From: Mycobacterium sp. 1274761.0
GTDB lineage: Bacteria > Actinomycetota > Actinomycetes > Mycobacteriales > Mycobacteriaceae
Length of the DNA stretch: 38,421 bases
Reading direction: 5' to 3'
Assembly (NCBI RefSeq): GCF_001668615.1
Contig: NZ_LZMC01000010.1
Location: 1-38,421, forward strand
Shown: piece after piece, positions 1-8,959 of the stretch
Layout of the letters: each line of letters opens with the position of its first letter
How positions within the stretch are numbered: the stretch's first letter is position 1
Made by a program: the position numbers and the translations under genes
The notes under the pieces: model-generated
Told to the model about the DNA's origin: nothing
What the model saw: only the letters and a program-made list of their open reading frames with translations
The model's database searches: none

Positions 1-1
1 G

Positions 2-580
2 CAGTGGCTGACGACGTTCGAGGGCGCGGGTCTCGATGGGGTGATCGCCAAACGGCTCGACGGCCCGTACCTTCCGGACAAACGCGTCATGTTCAAGATC
101 AAACATGAGCGCACCGCCGACTGCGTGGTCGCCGGATACCGTCTGCACAAGTCGGGGGCCGACGCCGTCGGCTCATTGCTGCTGGGCTTGTACAAGGACG
201 ACGGCAGGCTGGCATCGGTCGGCGTCATCGGCGCCTTCCCGATGGCGAAGCGGCGCCAGCTGCTGCAGGATCTGCAGCCGCTCGTCGCCACCTTCGATGA
301 CCATCCGTGGAATTGGGCCGCTCATCTGGCGGCGAACCCCGACGCACGCCGCTACGAGGGCGGTTCTCGCTGGAACGCAGGCAAGGACCTGTCGTTCGTG
401 CCGCTGCGGCCCGAGCGGGTCGTCGAGGTCCGCTACGACCACATGGAAGGCGAAAGGTTCCGCCACACAGCTCAATTCAACCGGTGGCGGCCCGACCGCG
501 ACCCGCGTTCCTGCACCTATGCCCAGCTCGAGCGGCCGGTCACCTATGCCCTCGACGACATCGTTTCCGGGTTGAGCTAG
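2..580 (+). CDS. ligC: ATP-dependent DNA ligase, LigC type (3' part)
   Basis: This is the C-terminal ~192 codons of an ATP-dependent DNA ligase; the 5' end lies outside the window. Near the start DGVIAKR and then KIKH match nucleotidyltransferase motifs IV and V (the latter contributes the lysine that contacts the triphosphate of ATP). The rest is an OB-fold domain ending in VSGLS, as in the mycobacterial LigC proteins that act in backup end-joining and break repair. There is no extra polymerase or nuclease domain after it, so LigC fits better than LigD. The stop overlaps the stop of the convergent next gene by 4 bases (CTAG). The assignment to LigC rather than LigB rests on the short C-terminus and on remembered sequence. 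Confidence 0.88.
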   Translation, partial: QWLTTFEGAGLDGVIAKRLDGPYLPDKRVMFKIKHERTADCVVAGYRLHKSGADAVGSLLLGLYKDDGRLASVGVIGAFPMAKRRQLLQDLQPLVATFDDHPWNWAAHLAANPDARRYEGGSRWNAGKDLSFVPLRPERVVEVRYDHMEGERFRHTAQFNRWRPDRDPRSCTYAQLERPVTYALDDIVSGLS

Positions 581-1584
581 GCGATCGCGCCGCGCAGCCA
601 TTCGCCGCCATCGAGGTAACGCTGCGCCAGCCGCGCAGTCCCCTCGGCGAACCCGTCAACGAACGCGATCGCGCTGTCGGCGTGCGCATGTGAGGCGACC
701 CACGCCGTCAACTGCAGCCGGCGCAGAATCACGAAGGTCGGGATCATCGCGAGGTGCTCGTCGGGCAGCTTGCGACGAGCACGGTAGCCCGCCAACCAGC
801 CCGCGATCATCGCCTCGGCCTCCGGCGTGTCCTCGATGAACGACACCACCGCGCCGAGGTCGGCGAGATGCCACGACCATCCGCAGTCGTCGAAGTCGAT
901 GACGGTGATGGGTCCGCCGGGGACCTCGGGATCGATCATCAGGTTGGCCATCCGCAGGTCGGCGTGGACGAGCCCGAAACGGTCTGGTGCACAACCGAAC
1001 TCGGCCAGCCGCTGCTGCACCTGCGACGCCGCCCGCTCGATCACGGCCTCGTCGGCGTCGGTGAGCCCCGGCGCATGCCGCCAGTTGCCCCAGCGGGCCT
1101 GCGGGCCGATCATCGTCTCGGCATCCCACGAGAACCGGGTGAAATAGTCCGGCGGCTCCCAGCCCTGCACATGATCGTGCATGGTGGCGGTGATGTGGCC
1201 CAATTGGTCGAAGCCCACAGCGTCGGGGCGCGCTTCGGCTGTGCACCCGGATACAAACGACACCGCGTCGATGTTGAGCGGATGGTCGTTGCGAACGGCC
1301 GTCACCACGTCGCTGCCGTCGGCAGCCGCCACCAGCTGTGGTGTCACCACGTCGGTCTCTTCGCGCAGCGCCGCCATCCACGCCAGCTCCGAGCGGATCG
1401 CCTCGAGCGAGTGATAGTCGGCGCGGTGCACCCGCAGCACGATGGGCTTGGCATCGTCGACCAGGTAGGTCGCGTTCTCCGACAGGCTCAACAGCCGCAG
1501 CGGTGCATCGGGATCACGCCCGTAGTGCGGCAACGCCGCGCGCGCATACAGGTCATGATCGGGTGGCAGTCCTGACACCTCCAC
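577..1584 (-). CDS. APH-fold phosphotransferase, hydroxylysine/ethanolamine kinase-like
   Basis: A 335-residue protein of the aminoglycoside phosphotransferase / choline kinase fold. The catalytic loop HADLRMANLM (about residues 205-214) gives the Brenner motif HxDxxxxN, and VIDFDDCG about 20 residues later supplies the metal-binding aspartate. The N-terminus has a degenerate nucleotide-binding loop (LSENATYLV) and the lysine-position strand PIVLRVHR. GTG start. It is divergent from a class III aminotransferase that strongly resembles phospholyases of the AGXT2L family. In vertebrates the kinase HYKK (AGPHD1) makes 5-phosphohydroxylysine for such a lyase, so a kinase feeding the neighbouring lyase is a reasonable inference. 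The substrate is not shown by the sequence; a generic phosphotransferase is the safe call. Confidence 0.85.
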   Translation of the reverse strand: MEVSGLPPDHDLYARAALPHYGRDPDAPLRLLSLSENATYLVDDAKPIVLRVHRADYHSLEAIRSELAWMAALREETDVVTPQLVAAADGSDVVTAVRNDHPLNIDAVSFVSGCTAEARPDAVGFDQLGHITATMHDHVQGWEPPDYFTRFSWDAETMIGPQARWGNWRHAPGLTDADEAVIERAASQVQQRLAEFGCAPDRFGLVHADLRMANLMIDPEVPGGPITVIDFDDCGWSWHLADLGAVVSFIEDTPEAEAMIAGWLAGYRARRKLPDEHLAMIPTFVILRRLQLTAWVASHAHADSAIAFVDGFAEGTARLAQRYLDGGEWLRGAIA

Positions 1585-1651
1585 AGTGTGAACGACAGCG
1601 CCGGATGCAGCAGACTGGCGTCATCCACCCGCGATGCCGAAGGCGAGGGCC

Positions 1652-2944
1652 ATGAGCTTTTCCAACATCATGGACTCCAACAGCTACCGGGCCGGCGGCA
1701 GCGATGATCCGCTGATTGCGACGCGCGAGCGGGTGCTGGGGCCCGCCTACCGCCTGTTCTACGACGACCCCGTCCACCTGGTGCGTGGGGAAGGCAGCTA
1801 CCTGTACGACGCCGACGGGGTGCGGTTCCTGGACGCCTACAACAACGTGGCCAGCGTCGGGCACTGTCACCCGCACGTGGTCACCGCCGTGGCCGACCAG
1901 ATGGCGACGCTGAACACCCACACGCGGTACCTGCACCGCGGCATCGTCGAGTACTCCGAACGGTTGTTGGCCACCATGCCGGCCGACGTTGACCAGGTGA
2001 TGTACGCCTGCACCGGCTCCGAGGCCAACGACCTTGCCCTGCGCGTAGCCGAAATGCATACCGGCGCAAGGGGTGTCATCATCACGCGCGACGCCTACCA
2101 CGGCAACACGACGGCGACCACCGCCATCTCCCCCTCGCTGGGCGGTGCGACCCGAATCGGCGAGAACGTGCGCGTCGTCGAGCCGCCCGACACCTACCGT
2201 GCCGACGACGCCGCGGCTCGCCTCACCGCCGATGTGGCCCGTGCCGCCGAGGCCCTGATCGCCGCCGGCCACGGCGTGAGCTGCCTGATCGTCGACACCG
2301 TCTTCTCCTCGGACGGGCTCTACCCCGAACCCGTGCTGGCCCCCGCCGTCGCCGAGGTACGCGGTCGCGGTGGGGTGTTCATAGCCGACGAGGTGCAACC
2401 CGGTTTCGCGCGCACGGGCGCGTCGATGTGGGGATTCGAGCGCCACGGGGTCGTCCCCGACATCGTCACGACGGGCAAGCCGATGGGCAACGGCATTCCG
2501 ATCGCCGCGATGGCTGCCCGCGCCGATGTGTTGGAGGCGTTTGCACGCGGTGTGCCGTACTTCAACACGTTCGGCGGCAACCCGGTGTCGATCGCCGCGG
2601 CCTCGGCCGTCCTCGACGTCATCGAAAACGAGGGCTTGTTGGTCAACGCCGTGACAGTGGGAGATGCTCTGAGAGCCGAGCTTTCGGCGATCGACGACCC
2701 ACGGCTGGGTGACGTTCGCGGCGCCGGTCTCTACATCGGCGTCGAGATCGTGCGTGATCCGAAGACCAAGGAACCCGACCGCGCGGAAGCGCGCCGACTG
2801 GTCAACGCGCTACGGCAACGGCATGTGCTGATCTCGGTGTGCGGGCACGACGGCAACGTATTGAAGATCCGTCCTCCGCTGGTGTTTTCAAACCCCGACG
2901 TGGATTGGTTCTACAGCGCGTTCACAGGTGCGCTGGGGGTTTAG
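1652..2944 (+). CDS. Class III PLP aminotransferase-fold protein, probable amino-alcohol-phosphate phospho-lyase
   Basis: About 430 residues of a fold-type I PLP enzyme. GSEANDLALR binds the PLP phosphate, DAYHGNT stacks on the ring, VFIADEVQPGFARTG carries the aspartate that pairs with the pyridine nitrogen, and VTTGKPMGNGIP carries the Schiff-base lysine. The stretches NNVASVGHCHPHV, TRYLH and YFNTFGGNPVS closely recall human ETNPPL/PHYKPL (AGXT2L1/2), which eliminate phosphate from phosphoethanolamine or phosphohydroxylysine rather than transaminate. I chose the ATG at 1652, preceded by GAAGGCGAGG; ATGs at 1634 and 1670 are possible. A kinase-like gene lies divergently upstream, 67 bases away. 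An omega-aminotransferase with another substrate remains the alternative. Confidence 0.85.
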   Translation: MSFSNIMDSNSYRAGGSDDPLIATRERVLGPAYRLFYDDPVHLVRGEGSYLYDADGVRFLDAYNNVASVGHCHPHVVTAVADQMATLNTHTRYLHRGIVEYSERLLATMPADVDQVMYACTGSEANDLALRVAEMHTGARGVIITRDAYHGNTTATTAISPSLGGATRIGENVRVVEPPDTYRADDAAARLTADVARAAEALIAAGHGVSCLIVDTVFSSDGLYPEPVLAPAVAEVRGRGGVFIADEVQPGFARTGASMWGFERHGVVPDIVTTGKPMGNGIPIAAMAARADVLEAFARGVPYFNTFGGNPVSIAAASAVLDVIENEGLLVNAVTVGDALRAELSAIDDPRLGDVRGAGLYIGVEIVRDPKTKEPDRAEARRLVNALRQRHVLISVCGHDGNVLKIRPPLVFSNPDVDWFYSAFTGALGV

Positions 2945-2974
2945 CCGCGCCGGGCGCAGGGCACGCCAACCGTT

Positions 2975-3343
2975 ATGTCAGTGACAGCATTTCAGGATCT
3001 ACCGCTCGCCGACCGGGACCGTGAATGGGACGGTGACGCGGCGGAGAAGCGGGTCCGCAAATGGGCGGACGCCGAAGACGGACCGAACGAGAAGTACCGC
3101 GACGCCCACGTCTGGTATGACAGCGACAAGAAGGACAACTTCACGGCCTACAAACTTCTGATCGCCGACGTGGTCGACGGCAAACTCACCGCCGTGCCGC
3201 GCGGGGTGATGGCCGCCGGCGCGATCGTGGACGGCGCACGCGGCGGCATCGACATCCCGTCCGGCGATGTTGACCGGGTGAAGAGCCACCTCGCCAAGTA
3301 CTACAAGAAGATGGGCGACACGGCGCCGTGGGAACGCGGGTAA
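2975..3343 (+). CDS. Conserved hypothetical resembling phage prohead/capsid-associated domain
   Basis: A small charged protein of 122 residues with no signal peptide or membrane segment. The N-terminal DREWDGDAAEKRVRKWA and the C-terminal stretch SGDVDRVKSHLAKYYKKMG recall a domain that is often found next to or fused with tailed-phage prohead-protease or capsid genes, and that also occurs as a stand-alone gene in actinobacterial chromosomes. No other phage structural gene is nearby, so it is not evidence of a prophage. It lies 17 bases upstream of the glutamyl-Q tRNA synthetase gene on the same strand and may share its transcript. Function unknown. Confidence 0.75.
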   Translation: MSVTAFQDLPLADRDREWDGDAAEKRVRKWADAEDGPNEKYRDAHVWYDSDKKDNFTAYKLLIADVVDGKLTAVPRGVMAAGAIVDGARGGIDIPSGDVDRVKSHLAKYYKKMGDTAPWERG

Positions 3344-3360
3344 ACCGCTAGATTGCGGGC

Positions 3361-4245
3361 GTGACCTCATCCGGCGCAGGCAGGTTCGCGCCGAGCCCGT
3401 CGGCCGATCTGCACATCGGCAACCTGCGCACCGCCGTACTGGCGTGGTTGTTCGCCCGCTCCACGGGTCGACGGTTCCTGGTGCGCGTCGACGACCTCGA
3501 CGACCGCACCCATGCCGACATCGCGCAGCGTCAGCTGGCCGATCTGGCCGCGATCGGGCTCACCTGGGACGCGCCGCCCGAATGGCAGACCCAGCACCCG
3601 CGGCGCTACGACGACGCGGTCGACCAACTAGCCGACCGCGGTTTGCTGTACGAATGCTATTGCAGCAGAAAGGATATCCAGCAGGCGCCGCGCGCGCCGC
3701 ACGCTCCGCAGGGTGCCTATCCGGGAACGTGTCGCGAACTTTCCGCAGCGCAACGGCAGGTGCGGCGCGAAACCATCGGCCGCCCACCGGCTTTGCGGTT
3801 GCGCACCGACGTCACCATCTATACCGTCAACGACATTTTGCACGGCGAATACACCGGAGTCGTCGACGATTTCGTGGTCCGGCGCGGTGACGGGGTGGCC
3901 GCATACAACCTGGCCGTCGTCGTCGACGATGCGGCACAGGGTGTCGATCAGGTGGTGCGCGGCGACGATCTGCTGTCGTCATCGCCACGCCAGGCCTACC
4001 TTGCGAAGCTGCTCGGCTATCCGGAGCCGACGTATGCGCACGTAGCGTTGGTGCTCAACGGCGACGGCGCGCGGCTGGCTAAACGCGACGGGGCGGTGAC
4101 GCTGGCCGAGATCGGCGCACGACGCGCGCTGGAGCAGATCGCCGGATCGCTCGGCTGGCAGGCGGCCACCGTCGACGAGATGGTCGAGCAGTTCGACCCG
4201 GCCCGGTTGCCGCGCCAGCCGTGGATCTACTCGCCGGCTACCTGA
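3361..4245 (+). CDS. gluQ: Glutamyl-Q tRNA(Asp) synthetase
   Basis: A 294-residue truncated glutamyl-tRNA synthetase paralogue, about the length of the GluQRS family, which has a catalytic domain only and no anticodon-binding domain. It ligates glutamate onto the queuosine base at position 34 of tRNA-Asp. [13 protein letters not shown] (residues ~9-21) carries the HIGH signature as HIGN, and LAKRDGA near residue 240 replaces KMSKS. The cysteines in YECYCSRKD and YPGTC form the zinc-binding site typical of the family. GTG start, 17 bases after the previous gene; its stop overlaps that of the convergent CoA-transferase gene by 8 bases. A tRNA-guanine transglycosylase gene lies about 2.3 kb downstream, which fits a role in queuosine metabolism. 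Confidence 0.92.
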   Translation: MTSSGAGRFAPSPSADLHIGNLRTAVLAWLFARSTGRRFLVRVDDLDDRTHADIAQRQLADLAAIGLTWDAPPEWQTQHPRRYDDAVDQLADRGLLYECYCSRKDIQQAPRAPHAPQGAYPGTCRELSAAQRQVRRETIGRPPALRLRTDVTIYTVNDILHGEYTGVVDDFVVRRGDGVAAYNLAVVVDDAAQGVDQVVRGDDLLSSSPRQAYLAKLLGYPEPTYAHVALVLNGDGARLAKRDGAVTLAEIGARRALEQIAGSLGWQAATVDEMVEQFDPARLPRQPWIYSPAT

Positions 4246-5560
4246 CCGGCGAGCGGCCGTTGGCGGCGCGCTGTGCCGCGGCCAGCAGCTCGTCGCGGAA
4301 CTGCGGATGGGCGATCGCTGCCAGGGCCTCACCGCGCTGCCGCACCGTCTTGCCCTCCAGCTCGGCGGCGCCATACTCGGTGACGATGACGTCGACCTGG
4401 TGCCGCGGCGTGGTGATCACCGCGCCGGGCCCGAACCACGGCACAATCCGCGACCGCAGCTGGCCGTCCTTGGTGAACGTCGACGGCAGGCAGATCAACG
4501 AGCGGTCCGAGAGTTCGAGTCCGGCGCCGGCGACGAAGTCCTCGGCACCGCCGATTCCGCTGAACTGGCCGCCGTCGAGGGTGTCGGCCACCACCTGGCC
4601 GTGCACGTCGATGGCCAGCGCGCCGTTGATCGTCACCATGTCGCTGTTGGCGGCAATCACCTGCGGCGCGTTGACAACGTCGACCGGAAGGAACGCCACG
4701 TCGGTGTTGCCGTCCAGCCACCGGTAGAGCTCCGGTGAACCGAATGCAAACGTCGTGACGCTCACGCCGTCGTACTGACCCTTGCACGCGTTGGTGACCT
4801 TGCCTGCGCGGTGCAGCTTCATGCAGCCGTCGGTGAACATCTCGCTGTGCAGCCCGTAATCGGTGCCGTCGCCCTCGGCGACCAGCGTGGCGATCTGGTT
4901 CGGTATCGAGCCGATCCCTGTTTGCAGCGTGGCCCCCGACGGGATGTAGGCGACGGTGTGCCGGGCGATGGACTTGTCGACGTCGGACGGCGCGGCCTCC
5001 CCGCCCGGCAGCGCCAGCGGCGCGTCGGTCGAGTGCACCAAGATGTCGATCTCGTCGATGTGCAGCGCGTGGCGGTACCGCTCGCCCAACCCGAAGGTCC
5101 GCGGGTAAGCGTCGGACACCTCGACGATCAGGAGCCGGTCGGGATCGGCGCCCGCGCGGCTCAGTTCATTGATGGTGCCGCCGGAATGCAGCGACAGCGA
5201 GCACCAGCCGTCGGCGTCGGGAGGTGTTGCCACCGTGGTCATCACGCGCGGGCACTGTCGTTCGAGCAGCGGTCCGAAGCGCCGAAAGTCGGCCGGGGTG
5301 AACTCGATGTCGGCGCCCGCCTCCCGCAGCGCCCGCTCGAGCGGTCCGTAGAACCCGGACAGGTAGTGCACGCCGGGCCGCGAGAAGAGTTCGGTGCCGA
5401 CCGCAAGCAGTGCGCCGTACACCCGCAGATCGGTCCAGTCCTTTCGCTCGCCCAGCGCGCGCAGGACGGCGGGCGGCTGGCCCGGCCCCAGCGGGATGCC
5501 CAGCGTGTCGTCGGGGTTCAGCCGCGCCGCGGCCTGCTCGGCGGAGAGTTCTTCTGGCAT
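4238..5560 (-). CDS. Acetyl-CoA hydrolase/transferase family protein (4-hydroxybutyrate CoA-transferase-like)
   Basis: About 440 residues of a type I CoA-transferase of the AbfT/Cat1/Ach1 family, which move CoA between carboxylic acids through a glutamyl-CoA thioester. [12 protein letters not shown] is the CoA-binding GxGxxP segment, and [10 protein letters not shown] carries the conserved glutamate that is the likely nucleophile. [14 protein letters not shown] and [19 protein letters not shown] stretches in the C-terminal half are also family hallmarks. I chose the ATG at 5560 because it lies one base after the stop of the upstream methyltransferase gene, and the longer reading frame would overlap that gene. 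Co-transcription with the methyltransferase is likely. The acyl substrates cannot be read from the sequence. Confidence 0.88.
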   Translation of the reverse strand: MPEELSAEQAAARLNPDDTLGIPLGPGQPPAVLRALGERKDWTDLRVYGALLAVGTELFSRPGVHYLSGFYGPLERALREAGADIEFTPADFRRFGPLLERQCPRVMTTVATPPDADGWCSLSLHSGGTINELSRAGADPDRLLIVEVSDAYPRTFGLGERYRHALHIDEIDILVHSTDAPLALPGGEAAPSDVDKSIARHTVAYIPSGATLQTGIGSIPNQIATLVAEGDGTDYGLHSEMFTDGCMKLHRAGKVTNACKGQYDGVSVTTFAFGSPELYRWLDGNTDVAFLPVDVVNAPQVIAANSDMVTINGALAIDVHGQVVADTLDGGQFSGIGGAEDFVAGAGLELSDRSLICLPSTFTKDGQLRSRIVPWFGPGAVITTPRHQVDVIVTEYGAAELEGKTVRQRGEALAAIAHPQFRDELLAAAQRAANGRSPVR

Positions 5561-5561
5561 G

Positions 5562-6227
5562 TCAGACGCGGCAGGAGATTTCCATGCTGTCGGAGTCGCG
5601 GACCGGAAAGTGCACGCTGACATAGCCGTTGGCGGGGTCGCGCAGGTAATCCAGGTAGGGCTGCAGCCCCGGCATGCTCGTGTTGTCGGCGACGACGAGC
5701 GCGCCCGGCGCCAGCCGCGGCTCGAGCAGGTGCAGCACTTGGAGGTACAGGTCTTTCCATCCGTCGAGAAGAACGAATTGCACGGGCCCTTCGACGGAGG
5801 CGAGGGTTTCCAGCGCGTCGCCGTGCAACACGGTGATGACGTCGTCGAGGCCCGCGTCGACGAAGTTGCGGCCAGCCACCGCGACCTTGTGTGCGCTGAG
5901 TTCGGTGGTCACCACCCGGCCGGCGCCGTTGTCACGCACCGCCGACGCAAGATGGATCGCCGAGATCCCCAGCGACATGCCGAATTCCACCACGGTGGCC
6001 GGACGCGACGAGCGCACCAGCGTGTAGAGCAGCCGTCCCGCATCCGGCGTCACCGGCAGGTAGAACTCGCTCAACGCGTCTGCGCGCTTTTGGGCGCTGG
6101 CCTCCTCGGGCACCGCGTCGTTGCCGAACATCCGACCCAGCAATGGCATCTGCGCGTCCGCTTCGGCGAACATCCGGTTGAGCGTGGTCGCGACGCGCGC
6201 ATCGAGCAAGGTGGACGTCATACCCAT
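5562..6227 (-). CDS. SAM-dependent O-methyltransferase
   Basis: About 221 residues of the class I Rossmann-fold methyltransferase family related to catechol and caffeoyl-CoA O-methyltransferases. VVEFGMSLGISAIHLA is the SAM-binding motif I, VVTTELSAHKVAVA holds the acidic residue that binds the ribose, and VQFVLLDGWKDLYLQVL is motif II with the metal/substrate aspartate. PGALVVADNTSMPG follows as in family members. Starts at 6242 (GTG), 6227 and 6221 (ATG) are possible; 6227 is used because the earlier one runs into the divergent gene's leader. The coding sequence is coupled to the CoA-transferase gene (TGA C ATG). Substrate unknown. Confidence 0.85.
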   Translation of the reverse strand: MGMTSTLLDARVATTLNRMFAEADAQMPLLGRMFGNDAVPEEASAQKRADALSEFYLPVTPDAGRLLYTLVRSSRPATVVEFGMSLGISAIHLASAVRDNGAGRVVTTELSAHKVAVAGRNFVDAGLDDVITVLHGDALETLASVEGPVQFVLLDGWKDLYLQVLHLLEPRLAPGALVVADNTSMPGLQPYLDYLRDPANGYVSVHFPVRDSDSMEISCRV

Positions 6228-6249
6228 GACGGTAGTCCACACTGTTCAC

Positions 6250-6534
6250 ATGCCCGTCCTGCATATCGAGCACGAGATCAGCGAACTGGCGGTTTGGCTG
6301 GAGACGTTCAAGAAATTCGCCCGTGCCCGCGAGCAGGCCGGGGTCACCCGTGCCGAGGTATATCAGCCGAGTGACGACCCGAACTACATCGTGGTCAACC
6401 TGGGTTTCGAGACCGTGGACGCAGCAACGAAATTCCGCGAATTTCTGATCAATCAGATATGGACGTCCCCGGAGTCGGCGCCCGCGTTGGTTGGGCTGCC
6501 GACGGCCCGCGTGCTCGAGGAAGTGCAGCTGTAA
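6250..6534 (+). CDS. Small conserved hypothetical, ABM/dimeric alpha-beta barrel-like
   Basis: A 94-residue soluble protein. The pattern of strand, long helix (ISELAVWLETFKKFARAREQAGV), two strands (RAEVYQPSDDPNYIVVNLGFETVDAA) and a second helix (TKFREFLINQIW) fits a ferredoxin-like dimeric alpha/beta barrel, the fold of small monooxygenases and stress-response barrels. No catalytic motif was recognised. The ATG at 6250 begins the conserved-looking part; an in-frame ATG at 6226 would overlap the start of the divergent methyltransferase gene. It converges on the tgt gene with a 10-base gap. Confidence 0.7.
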   Translation: MPVLHIEHEISELAVWLETFKKFARAREQAGVTRAEVYQPSDDPNYIVVNLGFETVDAATKFREFLINQIWTSPESAPALVGLPTARVLEEVQL

Positions 6535-6544
6535 CCGGCGGGCT

Positions 6545-7804
<1,260 letters not shown>

Positions 7805-7931
7805 TCAATCAGCAGGTGGTGCTCAGGCAAATTTCCGGCAATTTCATGACCGCGCCATGGCCGCACTACATACTCTCCTGAGACGGTCCGCGATCTTGAC
7901 GGGCCGCGACAACAACAAAAGGAGAACACTG

Positions 7932-8396
7932 GTGAAGCGTGGTTTCGTGGTCGCCGTTGGCGGCGCGGCGATTGTCATCGCCGGCCTGTCGGGCTGTTCA
8001 TCGGAGAAGAAGTCCGAAACCAGTGGTCCAACGTCATCGGCCGCCTCCGCGCAGGGCAAGAGCACGGTGACGATCGACGGCAAGGACCAGGCCGTGCAGG
8101 GCACCGTCGTCTGCAGCACGATGGGCGACAACGTCAACATCGCGATCGGTGATGCCACGACGGGCATCGGTGCCGTCGTCAGCTCGGGCGACAAGCCGAC
8201 CGTCCACTCCGTCGGCCTCGGCAACGTCAACGGTGCGGTGCTGGGCTTCCAGGAGAACTCCGGTCAGGGCGAGGCCAAGGCCGAGAAGGACGGCAACACC
8301 TACAAGATCTCCGGCACCGCTTCGGGAGCGGATATGGCCAATCCGATGGCGGGAATGGTGACGAAGCCCTTCGAGATCGAGGTCACCTGCCCGTAG
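7932..8396 (+). CDS. lpqH: LpqH-like 19-kDa lipoprotein
   Basis: A 154-residue lipoprotein precursor. The signal peptide [22 protein letters not shown] ends in a lipobox (LSGC) whose cysteine would be lipidated, followed by a Ser/Thr/Ala-rich linker and a domain with two cysteines (VVCSTMG and the C-terminal VTCP) as in the mycobacterial 19-kDa antigen family. The GTG start at 7932 is preceded by AAAAGGAG. Longer in-frame starts upstream would overlap the tgt coding region and lack a signal peptide at the N-terminus. A good intrinsic terminator follows. In M. tuberculosis lpqH lies at the other side of this neighbourhood, so gene order differs. Confidence 0.9.
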   Translation: MKRGFVVAVGGAAIVIAGLSGCSSEKKSETSGPTSSAASAQGKSTVTIDGKDQAVQGTVVCSTMGDNVNIAIGDATTGIGAVVSSGDKPTVHSVGLGNVNGAVLGFQENSGQGEAKAEKDGNTYKISGTASGADMANPMAGMVTKPFEIEVTCP

Positions 8397-8414
8397 TTTG
8401 ATCCACTTGTGAAG

Positions 8415-8444
8415 CGGCGGCATCCCTTGCGGTGCCGCCGTTTT
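8415..8444 (+). terminator. Intrinsic terminator after lpqH
   Basis: A perfect 8-bp stem (CGGCGGCA / TGCCGCCG) with a 10-base loop is followed directly by TTTT. It lies 18 bases after the lpqH stop and just before the end of the convergent DUF732 gene. Confidence 0.8.
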
Positions 8445-8455
8445 CTATGCCATTT

Positions 8456-8794
8456 CTAGGTGGGCACGGTGTAGCCGGCCGCCGACTGGCGCAGCTGCCA
8501 GATCTGCGCGGGACACAGTTCGTTGACGGCCTGATTGATCAGATAGGCACCCTGGTAGTAGTCGCTGGTTCCGACGTCACGCTTCACCTCGTCGACGAGC
8601 TGCCCGTAACCCACCTTGGCTGCGACACGATCGCAGACGCTGAACCCGTAGTCGAGTGCGGCGTCTGCGTTCGGGAAGTTGTATCCGGGGCGGACGGTCA
8701 CGTTGACCAGGTAGGCCACCTGGTCAGCGTGCGCCGAGGGTGCACCGGCCAGCGCGATGACCGACAGTGTCGCCGCGGCCAAAACTCGCTTCAT
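8456..8794 (-). CDS. Secreted DUF732-family protein
   Basis: A 112-residue precursor with a Sec signal peptide (MKRVLAAATLSVIALAGAP, cleavage after AHA) and a small helical domain. Two cysteines (FSVCDRV and NELCPAQ) probably form a disulfide, as in the mycobacterial DUF732 family of exported proteins of unknown role. The ATG at 8794 places the signal peptide at the N-terminus; the reading frame continues upstream but would bury it. It converges on lpqH across the terminator and is divergent from the DUF4185 gene. Confidence 0.85.
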   Translation of the reverse strand: MKRVLAAATLSVIALAGAPSAHADQVAYLVNVTVRPGYNFPNADAALDYGFSVCDRVAAKVGYGQLVDEVKRDVGTSDYYQGAYLINQAVNELCPAQIWQLRQSAAGYTVPT

Positions 8795-8835
8795 GGGATG
8801 AGCGTAGTCGGAAAGCCGGGTTGCGACACGGTCAC

Positions 8836-8866
8836 GGATCGATACCTTTCGGTACATCATCGATCC
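8836..8866. promoter_or_regulatory. Dyad between divergent secreted-protein genes
   Basis: Perfect 8-base arms GGATCGAT and ATCGATCC flank a 15-base centre that itself contains TACC/GGTA. It lies in the 165-base region between the DUF732 and DUF4185 starts, where a shared operator could sit. No regulator is identified and chance is not excluded. Confidence 0.3.
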
Positions 8867-8959
8867 CATTGGCCCCATTGCTCACTATCGTCACATCTGC
8901 TCGCGTGGAACGTCGCGGAACGTCAATGCGGCGTCCGGCGCCCCCTCGAAAGGTGTGAC

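Noticed and set aside
2975..3343. Prophage remnant
   Set aside because: Only one phage-like domain, between metabolic genes, with no att repeat, integrase or structural genes around it.
8432..8959. N-terminal extension of the DUF4185 gene
   Set aside because: It overlaps the antisense DUF732 gene and would bury the signal peptide; the ATG at 8960 has a good ribosome-binding site.
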